Under the pieces are notes generated by a model. That model was not told the origin of the DNA, made no database searches, and saw only the letters and a list, made by a program, of their open reading frames with translations. DNA of 40,674 nt from Deltaproteobacteria bacterium (GTDB taxonomy: Bacteria > Desulfobacterota > Desulfarculia > Adiutricales > Adiutricaceae), in the NCBI GenBank assembly GCA_031264185.1, contig JAISEL010000105.1, forward strand, positions 1-40,674, in the 5' to 3' direction. Every line of letters begins with the position of its first letter. Position 1 is the stretch's first letter. The position numbers and the translations under genes were made by a program. Of this stretch, positions 28,129-36,043 are shown piece after piece.

Positions 28129-29115
28129 TCACAGAGCATTGGGCGCCAAATCTGGCAGTTCTTTCAGCAGGTAAGCGCTTATGGTTTTTTTAAGTCTTTC
28201 CTCCAGCTGCCTGACCCGCTCCCGGCTGATGCCGAACTCTTCGCCGACTTCCTGCAAAGTCACCGGCTCTTCGGCCAAAAGGCGCTTATCTAAAATAATA
28301 AGTTCCCGCCCCGATAATGTTTCTCGGAAGCGATGCAGTTTATCGCTGACCAGTTGCCGCATCTGGGCGTTGGCCAGAAAATTGTCAACACCTTCATCGT
28401 TACTGGGGAGTAAACTAATCTGGGTCTGTTCGGAATCGGGACCCACCGGAGCGTCCAGAGAAACCTCCCGGCCGGCCGACAGGCGGATGTTCATCTCTTT
28501 GACATCGCCTTCGGACACGCCAAGTCTTTCGGCCAGAATACCGTAACCCGGTTCCAGCCCTTCCCTCTGGATTTTTTCCTGCTCTTTTTTCAGATTGTAA
28601 AAAAGTTTTCTCTGGGCCTGGGTGGTACCGACTTTGACCAGACGCCAGTTATCCATGATGTATTTAAGAATATAGGCTTTAATCCAGTAAGCGGCGTAGT
28701 AGCTGAACTTGACACCTTTGGTCGGATCGTATTTTTTTAAGGCCTGCAATAAACCGATATTGCCTTCCTGAATGAGATCCTGAAGATTATTCAGCCAATG
28801 ACTCTGGAATTCCATGGCTATTTTGACGACCAGCCGCAGATTGCCGGTCACCAGACGCTGCCCGGCTTCCTTGTCGCCGGTTCTTTTGTACTTTCTTATC
28901 AGCTCCTCTTCTTCCTCTTTGGTTAAAAGCTGAAAACGCTTGACCTCGGCTAAATATGTCCTGAGCGAATCGAACTGCCTTAAGGACGGCACCTGAGCGC
29001 TGGGTCTGGGCGCCGGAGTTAAAGAAACCGGCCTTTGGGCCGGAACCGAGGCTCCCGGCCTTTCGGCCAGAACCTTTTTTTCGAGGCCGTTCTGTTCTTT
29101 GCGGCCTTTGGCCAT
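28129..29115 (-). CDS. rpoH: RNA polymerase sigma factor, RpoH (sigma-32) type
   Basis: 328 residues from MAKGRKEQNGLEKKVLAERP. Region 2 is complete: RLVTGNLRLVVKIAMEF, DLIQEGNIGLLQALKKYDP, KFSYYAAYWIKAYILKYIM. QRKLFYNLKKEQ matches the RpoH box that separates heat-shock factors from other sigma-70 proteins. Region 4.2 is VTLQEVGEEFGISRERVRQL. The first 45 residues, rich in Pro/Ala/Arg, are an extension not usual in E. coli RpoH. It leads the minus-strand envelope cluster, so it may be cotranscribed with the TPR and LolB-like genes. A specialised heat-shock or envelope-stress role is inference. Confidence 0.85.
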   Translation of the reverse strand: MAKGRKEQNGLEKKVLAERPGASVPAQRPVSLTPAPRPSAQVPSLRQFDSLRTYLAEVKRFQLLTKEEEEELIRKYKRTGDKEAGQRLVTGNLRLVVKIAMEFQSHWLNNLQDLIQEGNIGLLQALKKYDPTKGVKFSYYAAYWIKAYILKYIMDNWRLVKVGTTQAQRKLFYNLKKEQEKIQREGLEPGYGILAERLGVSEGDVKEMNIRLSAGREVSLDAPVGPDSEQTQISLLPSNDEGVDNFLANAQMRQLVSDKLHRFRETLSGRELIILDKRLLAEEPVTLQEVGEEFGISRERVRQLEERLKKTISAYLLKELPDLAPNAL

Positions 29116-29754
29116 AAAAAACCTCAATCGCCTGAATATCTTTAATTATTAAGCCCCGGCTGTCCGATGATAGACCGCTATTCTTTATCCTGCCGGCCAA
29201 AATGTTAAAGCCAGCTCCTCGCGGAACCGGCCCAGGACGCTTGACCTTTAGTTCAGCCGGAAGCTGAGGGAGCTTTCAGCTGAAAATCAGGCTGAGACTT
29301 TTCTGCCCGAAGGCCGGTCAGCCTTAGACTCTCCTCAGCGCAGGTCAAAAACAGCAGAATGACAGAAACCCTGAATTTAAGTTCAATTCCCAGTTCAGGA
29401 AAGTTTAATCGAATCAAAGCAAAGAATATGTTCTGAGATTTTGGCCTAAAAATGACCCAGTCTTAAATAATCTGATAAAAAACAGTCCAAGACCGGATTT
29501 CGGCCGCCGCTCGACAGTCTGCTCCTTTTAAACCCGCTGATTTTAACACATAACAGTCCATTTGTTAAGAAGAAATAAAGCAGCCGCCTGAAGTCAGCTT
29601 TAACGGCCAGCGATTCCAAAAAACAGGGCCGTCCCTAAAACCGGAGCCGCCGCCGGACTTCACTCCCGGCCTCAGCCGGACCTGAAATTAAACTTTAATT
29701 CTATCTTAAGCTGATACTAAGATTTAAAATAATTAAAATTTTTTAAAAAAACAT
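29116..29754. other. Divergent intergenic region rpoH / flagellin
   Basis: 640 bp with no reading frame worth calling. It separates the minus-strand sigma-factor gene from the plus-strand flagellin operon and must hold the rpoH promoter. AT content rises sharply in the last 60 bp, just before the sigma-28 promoter. Confidence 0.5.
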
Positions 29755-29781
29755 TAAAGTTATTTTCCTAAATCCCGATAA
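29755..29781 (+). promoter_or_regulatory. Sigma-28 (FliA) promoter for the flagellin gene
   Basis: TAAA at 29755-29758, exactly 15 bp, then CCCGATAA at 29774-29781. This matches the FliA consensus TAAA-N15-GCCGATAA with one mismatch. It lies about 70 bp upstream of the flagellin ATG. A 6-bp hairpin AAGCCC/GGGCTT lies at 29822-29835, just before the ribosome binding site, and could influence translation. Confidence 0.82.
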
Positions 29782-29850
29782 GATACCTGAAGAAAGTTTG
29801 AGGCCCCTCAAACATATCTTTAAGCCCAAGGGCTTCAGGAAGGTGAGATC

Positions 29851-31734
29851 ATGGGAATAGTCATTAACCACAATATGCCGGCCCTGTTCGCAGCTAATAT
29901 GCTGGACAAGAACTACAACCGTCTGGCGGTCAATACCCAAAGACTCTCCACTGGCCTGAAAATCAACTCCGCCGCCGATGACCCGGCCGGATTCGGAATC
30001 CGGGAGCTGATGCGTTCTGATCTGACAAATATGGAACAGGGCATGAGAAACGTGGCCGACGGCATCAGCATGCTTCAGACGGCCGAAGGCGCTCTGGCCG
30101 TTATTGACGAAAAACTGATCCGGATGAAAGAACTGGCCGAGCAGGCCGCCACCGGCACTTACACCACCTTACAAAGAGACATAATAAATTCCGAGTATCA
30201 GGCCATGGCCGCCGAAATTGACCGGATTGCCAATGCCACCGAGTTTAACGGGGTTAAGCTTTTAGACGGCACGGCCAACCTCTGGCATCACGGCCAGGGG
30301 CTCAAGATCCACTTCGGAACCGGCAACTGCCAGACGGAAGACTATTATTTCGTCAAGATCTGCGATGTCCGGGCCACAGCCTCCACCGGCCTCCGCCTGG
30401 CCGGAGATGCCAAAAACGATATCTGGAGCACCTCCCCGCTGACCGCCGGCATGGGTCCCGAAGGCTGCTGCGGCGGCGGCATCCCGTCTTTGTCTCAGGC
30501 TGTCTCGGGCTGGACCGGCGGTCAGATCTTCAGTTACGGCTATAACTGGGACAATAACGAAACCGTGGACACGAATCTTTCCAGGGGCCGTTATGTGGCC
30601 GGAGCTTACCAGCTTGAAAACGAGACGTCTTTATCCCAGCTTTTAAATCAGGTCAACAAAGGCTCCCAGTCCCGGGTCAGGCTGGATATCCGCAACACGG
30701 CCGACACCGATTATCTGACCGGCTACAGCGCCAGCCAGAACGCCACCCGCATCTGTCTGGACAATGAGATCTACTATCTGGGCAGCTATGCCATGACAGT
30801 CTGCGCCTGCACCGGGGATCTTTCGGCTTACGAATTTTTCAGCATCAGCGCTCACAGCGACATTGAGGCCGAAGCTATGCTATCGGCTTACAACAGTATC
30901 GCCGTACCCTTAGTCAGAGCCATTAACAGCTCCAGCAAGCAGTTCTGGGCCAAGTTAGAGGAGCATCAGTACCGGTCGGGCTACACCACGGTTTACATAT
31001 TCAACAAAGAAGGCGGCAACCACGACGACCTGTTCGGCAGCGATCAGTCTTTGGGCCCGGGCGTGGCCGGGAAAGCCGGTTACAGCTCGGCTATCCTATG
31101 GTATAACGATGAGACCGAAGCCTCGGGCACAGACGGCAGTTATTTCGGTAACGGCGGAGAGTTCTGGGGCGTCATGAGAGCCCAGCCCACAGCCTACGGA
31201 ACCTGGTCGGTCAGACTGGACGGCCGGGATGCGGGGGCCGAAAGAGATCTGTGGATCTTAAACGCCGGACGCAGCAGCGGAGTTCCTTCCGTTTACGACC
31301 TCGACTTCTACTGGACAGGGGGCTCGGGATTCGGCTGGTACGCCAATGCCTCCGGTCAGTCCTGGGTGACCGGCTTAAACCGGGAAACTTTTACCGAAAT
31401 CCAGAACGCCTCGGACGGCGACTGGGCCGGAGCCTCTTTAAGAACCCAGTCTTCGGCCCAGGAAGCCTTAGGCGCCATAGACGCGGCCATTGCCAAAAAA
31501 GAAAGCTGCCGGGCCAGACTGGGCGCTTACGTCAACCGCCTGGAAAATACCTTAACTAATATGGAAATTATGCACGAAACCCTGCAGGGGGCCGAGAGCC
31601 GGATTTCCGATGTTGATATAGCCACCGAGATGACTGACTTTGTCCGCAACCAGATCCTCTCTCAGGCTGCCGTCTCCATCCTGAGCCAGGCCAACGCTAT
31701 GCCTGAAATGGCCTTAAGTTTACTTAACGGATAG
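29851..31734 (+). CDS. fliC: Flagellin, large and cysteine-containing
   Basis: 627 residues. The N-terminal D0/D1 part is typical: NHNMPALFAANMLDKNYNRL, then RLSTGLKINSAADDPAGFGI and EIDRIANATEFNGVKLLDG. The C-terminal part, QEALGAIDAAIAKKESCRAR and AESRISDVDIATEMTDFVRN to ALSLLNG, closes the D1/D0 coiled coil. The roughly 370-residue middle (D2/D3) has Gly/Ser/Tyr/Trp-rich sequence and LKIHFGTGNCQTEDYY, which resembles Desulfovibrio-type flagellins. Eight cysteines, including GCCGG and VCACT, are unusual. GGAAGGTGAG precedes the ATG and a sigma-28 promoter lies upstream. It should polymerise into the flagellar filament after export by the flagellar type III system. Confidence 0.95.
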   Translation: MGIVINHNMPALFAANMLDKNYNRLAVNTQRLSTGLKINSAADDPAGFGIRELMRSDLTNMEQGMRNVADGISMLQTAEGALAVIDEKLIRMKELAEQAATGTYTTLQRDIINSEYQAMAAEIDRIANATEFNGVKLLDGTANLWHHGQGLKIHFGTGNCQTEDYYFVKICDVRATASTGLRLAGDAKNDIWSTSPLTAGMGPEGCCGGGIPSLSQAVSGWTGGQIFSYGYNWDNNETVDTNLSRGRYVAGAYQLENETSLSQLLNQVNKGSQSRVRLDIRNTADTDYLTGYSASQNATRICLDNEIYYLGSYAMTVCACTGDLSAYEFFSISAHSDIEAEAMLSAYNSIAVPLVRAINSSSKQFWAKLEEHQYRSGYTTVYIFNKEGGNHDDLFGSDQSLGPGVAGKAGYSSAILWYNDETEASGTDGSYFGNGGEFWGVMRAQPTAYGTWSVRLDGRDAGAERDLWILNAGRSSGVPSVYDLDFYWTGGSGFGWYANASGQSWVTGLNRETFTEIQNASDGDWAGASLRTQSSAQEALGAIDAAIAKKESCRARLGAYVNRLENTLTNMEIMHETLQGAESRISDVDIATEMTDFVRNQILSQAAVSILSQANAMPEMALSLLNG

Positions 31735-31779
31735 ATAACTAAACCGCTTTTCGGCGAAATCGCCTCATAAGGAGTTAAC

Positions 31780-32400
31780 ATGACCACCTTAAAAGAGTTT
31801 CAGGAAATCAACCAGCTGACCGGCTTACTGGCCAGCGGTCTGGCCGAGACGCCCCAGGAAGACATGCCTAAGGATGTGGCCGAGGCCTTACTGGCCGCCA
31901 AAAAACAGATGGAAGATCTGCCTCAGGTTTTAGAAGACCTGAACTTAGCTTTCAGCCGTTACATGACATTAAACCACACCATCAGGCGGATGGGCCTTTT
32001 GGCCCGGGAATCGGCGGCCATGGACCAGGGGCCAGAAGAAGATCAGTTCCGCCTGGAAATGGAAGAAGAATTTGTGGCTCTGGCCAAAATCGTAGCCGCC
32101 GAAGCCGGACAGCGCTATTTTCAGGGCACCGGACTTTCGATTCTTAATTCCCAGTCAGCTCAGGCGGCGGTCCGGGTCCTTTCTTACTTAGAGCCGGTAT
32201 TAAAAAACTTTGATCATGAAATCAGGGGCCAAAAAAGCCTGATTTTAGAGGCCATCAGCGAGACCATCAACTTCATGGGCATTGTGGCCAGATCTTATCC
32301 CCAGGCCAAGGGGGTAGAAGCCATCAAGCAGACCTTGGGCAGGGTTAAACTGCCTGAAAATACTGACGAGCCGGTCCTGATGCGCCCGACCTTCCATTAA
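31780..32400 (+). CDS. Mini-flagellin-like protein (D0/D1 helices only), cotranscribed with flagellin
   Basis: 206 residues with AAGGAG well placed before the ATG, 45 bp after the flagellin stop. I align it to the D0/D1 parts of the flagellin. LASGL matches LSTGL. RRMGLLARESA matches IRMKELAEQAA. EEFVALAKIVAAEAGQRYFQ matches SEYQAMAAEIDRIANATEFN. QSAQAAVRVLSYLEP matches SSAQEALGAIDAAIA, with an IxxTxxFMxI helix then corresponding to the flagellin ENTLTNMEI stretch. The two halves join directly, with no D2/D3 insert, and the invariant D0 termini (start motif and ALSLLNG end) are absent. Predicted all-helical. It could be a filament cap, minor filament component, chaperone or assembly regulator; none is shown. 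Similarity is distant and by eye. Confidence 0.72.
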   Translation: MTTLKEFQEINQLTGLLASGLAETPQEDMPKDVAEALLAAKKQMEDLPQVLEDLNLAFSRYMTLNHTIRRMGLLARESAAMDQGPEEDQFRLEMEEEFVALAKIVAAEAGQRYFQGTGLSILNSQSAQAAVRVLSYLEPVLKNFDHEIRGQKSLILEAISETINFMGIVARSYPQAKGVEAIKQTLGRVKLPENTDEPVLMRPTFH

Positions 32401-32416
32401 CCAAAGGGAGGCGGTT

Positions 32417-32515
32417 ATGACTACAATTCCTGCCCTAATCAAGAAAAAGCCGCCCGGATCTTTTTGGTCTGGAAAAACCGAAAGATCCCGGCGGACCAGA
32501 AAGCCTCAGCGGTGA
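32417..32515 (+). CDS. Possible 32-residue basic protein after the mini-flagellin gene
   Basis: ATG at 32417 is preceded by a strong GGGAGGCGG ribosome binding site 16 bp after the previous stop. The frame encodes MTTIPALIKKKPPGSFW followed by a very basic end and TGA. No homology recognised. It could be a real small gene, a leader peptide, or the remnant of a longer gene (another frame beyond it is Cys-rich, with VCCIC). Confidence 0.3.
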   Translation: MTTIPALIKKKPPGSFWSGKTERSRRTRKPQR

Positions 32516-32730
32516 AGAGAGGAGCTGAAGGCGCCTTCTTCACCGTCTGTTGTATCTGCCGCGCCCAACCGGCCCTTATCTGCCGCCACCCGGCCGCATA
32601 ATTCAGTTTAAGTTCTCAATCAATAATATATTTATTTAAAGCAGATTGCAATATAAACTTGAAGATCCGAAGTCTGCCATAAAAAGCTGTGAGCCGTAAC
32701 TATAAGCCAAGATGTTTTTCCCGGGTCTTC
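32516..32730. other. Spacer between the flagellar genes and the exported-protein array
   Basis: A short GC-rich hairpin (GAAGGCGCCTTC near 32527) may end the flagellin operon on the plus strand, though no T-tract follows. Beyond it the sequence is AT-rich with nothing recognisable. Confidence 0.4.
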
Positions 32731-33239
32731 TCAGTTCCGGACCAGATCAGCCGGAATTCTGCAAAAAAATTCCCCCCTTAGGCGTTCATCTTCATTAATA
32801 GCTTCATCTGTCTCCTGTGACTGCTGCTCGCAACTCTCCGCTTTAAGTTTTACATTATCCGTCATCCTCCCTTGGCCTATGGGCTGGCCAGAGTCAGCCG
32901 CACTTCCGTTTTGTCCCTGCCTTTGGCGATCATCAGCTTCCTCCCTGTACTCCGACTGCGGTTCACTGTTTCCTTGTTTATCCGGCTGACTGGCTGATTG
33001 GCGGTCTCCGGGCGAGCAATTTTCATTGTCCCCGTCTTTTCTTCGGCTGATCGGTTCCTGCGGCTGTTGTCCTGATTCGTCTGACCTGTCTTTTCTCTGG
33101 GCCACTTTAGTTTCGGCCTCAAGAGAGTCTTTTAAGATTCGGGCCGACTGACGGTCATTAAAATCATAAGCCCCGGGCCGGCCGGCACCCGTCAGAGCAG
33201 GGAAACCAAAGCCGGAATCAGAAAACTAAATTTAAACAT
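32731..33239 (-). pseudogene. Exported low-complexity family, array copy 1, broken in the signal peptide
   Basis: GAGGCG, four bases, then ATG 33239 begins MFKFSFLIPALVSLL, followed by TGA at 33192-33194. In the -1 frame from the base before that TGA, the sequence continues open to 32731: LTGAGRPGAYDFNDRQ, then KVAQRKDRSDESG (the VAQ-type motif), a hydrophilic Gln/Glu/Asp/Ser-rich middle, and RGEFFCRIPADLVRN at the end, a degraded form of the array's C-terminal motif. The frame break is at the same place as in copy 2. Either an inherited frameshift mutation or, less likely, programmed -1 shifting. Confidence 0.7.
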
Positions 33240-33274
33240 TAAACGCCTCAGATTACTTAAGGTCAGTCTTCCGA

Positions 33275-33303
33275 AGGTCCGGGGACTAAAAACTCCCGGA
33301 CCT
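33275..33303 (-). terminator. Hairpin ending array copy 2
   Basis: AGGTCCGGG and CCCGGACCT form a 9-bp stem around a loop containing AGTTTTTAG (minus). A near-identical hairpin is at 34387-34413. Both follow a gene unit of the array, so they look like duplicated 3' ends. No T-tract follows; termination efficiency is uncertain. Confidence 0.55.
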
Positions 33304-33402
33304 GAACTTGAAGCCGCATTATTGCTGCCTCAGGATTTTACAGTCCTGATGACTTCTGTTATTTTCGCCTCATTATTTTTCAGTCCAGGCCCCGGCTGCT
33401 TA

Positions 33403-34244
33403 ACCGGCGATTATCCATACGGCAGTCCGTGGCAACCGAGCCGTCCAGCCATGTCCCCAAAAAACTCTGTCCCGGCGTTCCTTTTTTTCACAGCCGCATC
33501 AACGAAGCCCCGGAGCTGACTTAGAAGTCTTTGCAGCCGTGTCCATAAGCCGGAGCATTGCCTTATTTGGCGGCCGGCTTCAGCCGCCTTAACCGTCCTG
33601 AGCTTAACCTTGAATCTAATCAGCCACAGCTTCATGCATTCTTTCAATTGCTTTACTGCGGCGTTCCATAGACTCAATCATACTTGCGGCGTCCTGTGAC
33701 TGCTGCCCGTGACTGTCCCGCTTAATCTCTATTCTTTCCGTTGACCTTCCGCCTCCTGTCCGATCAGAGTCAGTCCGGCGCCTGTTAGGGTCAGGCATTT
33801 GAGGTTCATTATTAATTGCTTATTGCATTATATCGTAAGTTTCTCTCTTGCGCTGAAGTCTTTCCATCATTTTCTGAGAACTCCGCTCGTTTACGGTTTG
33901 GAGCAGATCTAAACGGTCAGCAGGCCGGTTACGGCCAAACGGCTGCCTATCAGGTTCCTGTCTTTGGGATCTGTTTACCGTGTGACCAGACCGATTGGCT
34001 GATTGACGGTCCCTGGACGAATAATTATCATTGTCAAGACGCTTTTCGGGGTTGACCGATCCGGCCTGCGGTTGTATTGATTCGCCTGACCTGTCCCGTC
34101 TCCGGGCCGCTTGGGTCACGGCCCTGGGTGAGCCATTTAAGTTTAGACCCGATTGACTGTTGCTAAAATCATACGCCTCAGCCAGCCTCAGGCCATCATG
34201 GACAGGAAAACCAAAGCCAGAATCAGAAAACTTAACTTAAACAT
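33403..34244 (-). pseudogene. Exported low-complexity family, array copy 2, multiply broken
   Basis: GAGGCG, four bases, then ATG 34244: MFKLSFLILALVFLSMMA then TGA (34188-34190). The -1 frame gives LRLAEAYDFSNSQSG, VTQAARRRDRSGES and an Arg/Asn/Gln/Ser-rich region to a stop at 33820. A further fragment at 33616-33798 (RRRTDSDRTGGGRSTERIEI) matches the middle of copy 1. Near 33403-33480 a frame gives WLDGSVATDCRMDNRR, the remains of the IWLAGLATLDR motif, and the DNA around it closely matches the end of the 34876-35679 gene (AACGCCGG, ACAGAG, TTTTTTGGG). So a complete former gene is present, broken at least three times. Confidence 0.7.
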
Positions 34245-34386
34245 TCAGCGCCTCTGACGGCTTCAGTCCAGTCTTCCTGCTGACTATGATCTTCATAACT
34301 TTAATATTGCGTTTATTCAGCCGACCCGGCTGCATAAAGTTGGTACTTGTTACTTTTTTTATTTTGAAAAAATCTCCAAACTTAAA

Positions 34387-34413
34387 GGCCCGGGGCTTAA
34401 AAACTCCCGGGCC
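34387..34413 (-). terminator. Hairpin matching the 33275 hairpin
   Basis: GGCCCGGG and CCCGGGCC, 8-bp stem, loop with AGTTTTTAAG on the minus strand; TTTAAGTTT follows. By analogy with 33275-33303 it would be the original terminator of the 34876-35679 gene, now separated from it by the IS630 relic. Confidence 0.55.
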
Positions 34414-34599
34414 AAAACTTAAAGACGACTTTTATCCTCAGAGCTTCTTATTCCAATGAGCGTTCAAGATTACCATAATTAATTGCAAAATGGCAGACTC
34501 TGTTACTCAGTCACCGGAAAAATGAATACAGAAAATATAACAGTCATTTATTTCAAGATTCAAAACAGTTTCGAAATTCATTCAGCATAATTAATTGCT

Positions 34600-34870
34600 G
34601 ACGGTGCCCCTTCACACAGGAGCAGTAATTTATTGTAGCTGTTCCCAATAATATTTGATTCATCCGGCTTCCTCCGTATGTCCGGAGCTGAATGCTGTCG
34701 GACAGATTTGGAGAATTTTGAGAGGCAAATATTTTGCTGATAAATCATTCAGTTCATTGAGTGAAGCAATTTTCCAAGCCGATAAAGGGTTGCGAGAAAT
34801 GGCTTCAGGCAAAAAAGCAATTTCTGCGCTGAAAAACTGGCTGCGGATTATGGCAATCGTGAACGCATAG
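34600..34870 (+). mobile_element. IS630-family transposase, C-terminal relic
   Basis: The plus strand encodes IHPASSVCPELNAVGQIWRI and LRGKYFADKSFSSL. This is the IS630 signature LPPYSPELNPVEQIW-LR-KYFANKSF with several changed residues: the Pro-Pro-Tyr-Ser run is lost and NPVE has become NAVG, so the catalytic Glu is missing. A TAA lies just upstream of the matching part, and only about 70 codons remain. It ends 5 bp from the stop of the neighbouring minus-strand gene. Non-functional. IS630 elements insert at TA, like the three MITEs of this window. Confidence 0.75.
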
Positions 34871-34875
34871 AGGAA

Positions 34876-35679
34876 TTAGTCCCGATCACGGTCATTTCTG
34901 CGGCCAAAATCCATAGCCCGGTCCAGGGTAGCCAACCCGGCCAGCCAGATCCCAAAAAAACCTCTGTTCCGGCGTTCCCTTTCTCTTTCCACAATCACGA
35001 TCTGAGGCCCGGATCTGGCTTGAGAATCTTCGTAACCCTGTTCGTAAGCCCGCTCTAAGGCCCGTCTTTGGTCTCGCTGATCGGCTCTCCTCTGGGCTTC
35101 CCGACGCTGATCCCGTCTGTCTTCTATTACTTCCCGGCGTCGCTGCTGGGCTTCCCTATGCTCCCGCTCCTTCTGACGTTCCAAGGCTTCCCGGCGTTCC
35201 AGCGATTCCCGCCGCTCCCTTTCCCTCCGGCGTTCCAGTTCTTCCCGGCGTTCCCTTTCATTTCTGGCCCGCTCCCGGTAATAACTGTCATCGCGGCGGT
35301 GGTCTCCGGGCCGGGCGCTGACCCGGCTGGGCGGTCCGTCACGGCGGTCGCGGTCAACATCTCGCCTGTTTTGACCCTGTCTTTGATGGCGATCCGCATC
35401 CTGCCTGGAATTGGGCCGGTTGTCGCGGTTAGAGCGCTGAACCGACTGACCGGGTGATCTACGGTCCTCAGGTGTTTTTTTCTTCCGGTCATTAGATTTT
35501 TCGGATTTGCCCGGTCTGGACTGATTCCGGTGATCGTTGTCTCGATCCTTTCTCTGGGCCGCTACCTTCGGGAAGTACTGGGAATCTTTGGTTGGCTGAT
35601 GATCAAAAGCCACAGCCTGACCGTTGAACATCAAAGCCACAGAAATTGCCGCTAAAATCAAAAAATTTAACTTACCCAT
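34876..35679 (-). CDS. Exported Arg/Glu-rich protein with C-terminal IWLAGLATLDR motif (array copy 3)
   Basis: 267 residues. Signal peptide: KLNFLILAAISVALMFNGQA, cleavage before FDHQ. The motif VAAQRKDRDNDHR is followed by Asp/Arg/Asn/Gln-rich sequence, then residues about 130-215 form a highly charged Arg/Glu helix or coiled coil (RRREREREESLERRE-like). A segment YEQGYEDSQARSGPQIVIVE leads to the end NRGFFGIWLAGLATLDRAMD, the only hydrophobic part, shared with the next gene. GAGGTG precedes the ATG by five bases. It looks like an exported rod or linker with a conserved terminal anchor. Function unknown. Confidence 0.8.
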   Translation of the reverse strand: MGKLNFLILAAISVALMFNGQAVAFDHQPTKDSQYFPKVAAQRKDRDNDHRNQSRPGKSEKSNDRKKKTPEDRRSPGQSVQRSNRDNRPNSRQDADRHQRQGQNRRDVDRDRRDGPPSRVSARPGDHRRDDSYYRERARNERERREELERRRERERRESLERREALERQKEREHREAQQRRREVIEDRRDQRREAQRRADQRDQRRALERAYEQGYEDSQARSGPQIVIVERERERRNRGFFGIWLAGLATLDRAMDFGRRNDRDRD

Positions 35680-35973
35680 ATAATCACCTCAGATCACCTC
35701 AGCTAGTCAGCCTGCCGCAGACGGACAGGCAAAGAAGTAAAAAAATGACAATTATGCATTAAAATACCAATATATAATCTTTATAAAAATATAAATAAAT
35801 TATTAACTACGTAAATAAGACTATTAAATCAATAAAGCGATATTTTAGTATGTATATTATTTTTTTACTTTGAAAAACACTTCATTAGACAAATTTCACG
35901 AATTAAAATCCCAGTATCAAGAAAATTTCTCCCGGCTTTTGCAACCAAAGATAACTATTTTTTACCCAACTAA
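35680..35973. other. AT-rich spacer between array copies 3 and 4
   Basis: Contains a duplicated ribosome-binding-site-like stretch (GAGGTGATCTGAGGTGAT, minus) immediately before copy 3. The rest is strongly AT-rich, probably promoter DNA for copy 3. No gene. Confidence 0.5.
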
Positions 35974-36005
35974 GGCCCATGGACAGCCAAAAAAGACCAT
36001 GGGCC
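35974..36005 (-). terminator. Hairpin after array copy 4
   Basis: GGCCCATGG and CCATGGGCC form a perfect 9-bp stem with a 14-nt loop containing TTTTTT (minus). It lies about 39 bp beyond the stop at 36044. Only TTAGTT follows, so a weak or atypical terminator. Confidence 0.55.
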
Positions 36006-36043
36006 AGTAATACAGCCTACTGTTTTACAGAAGCTGATTTCTG

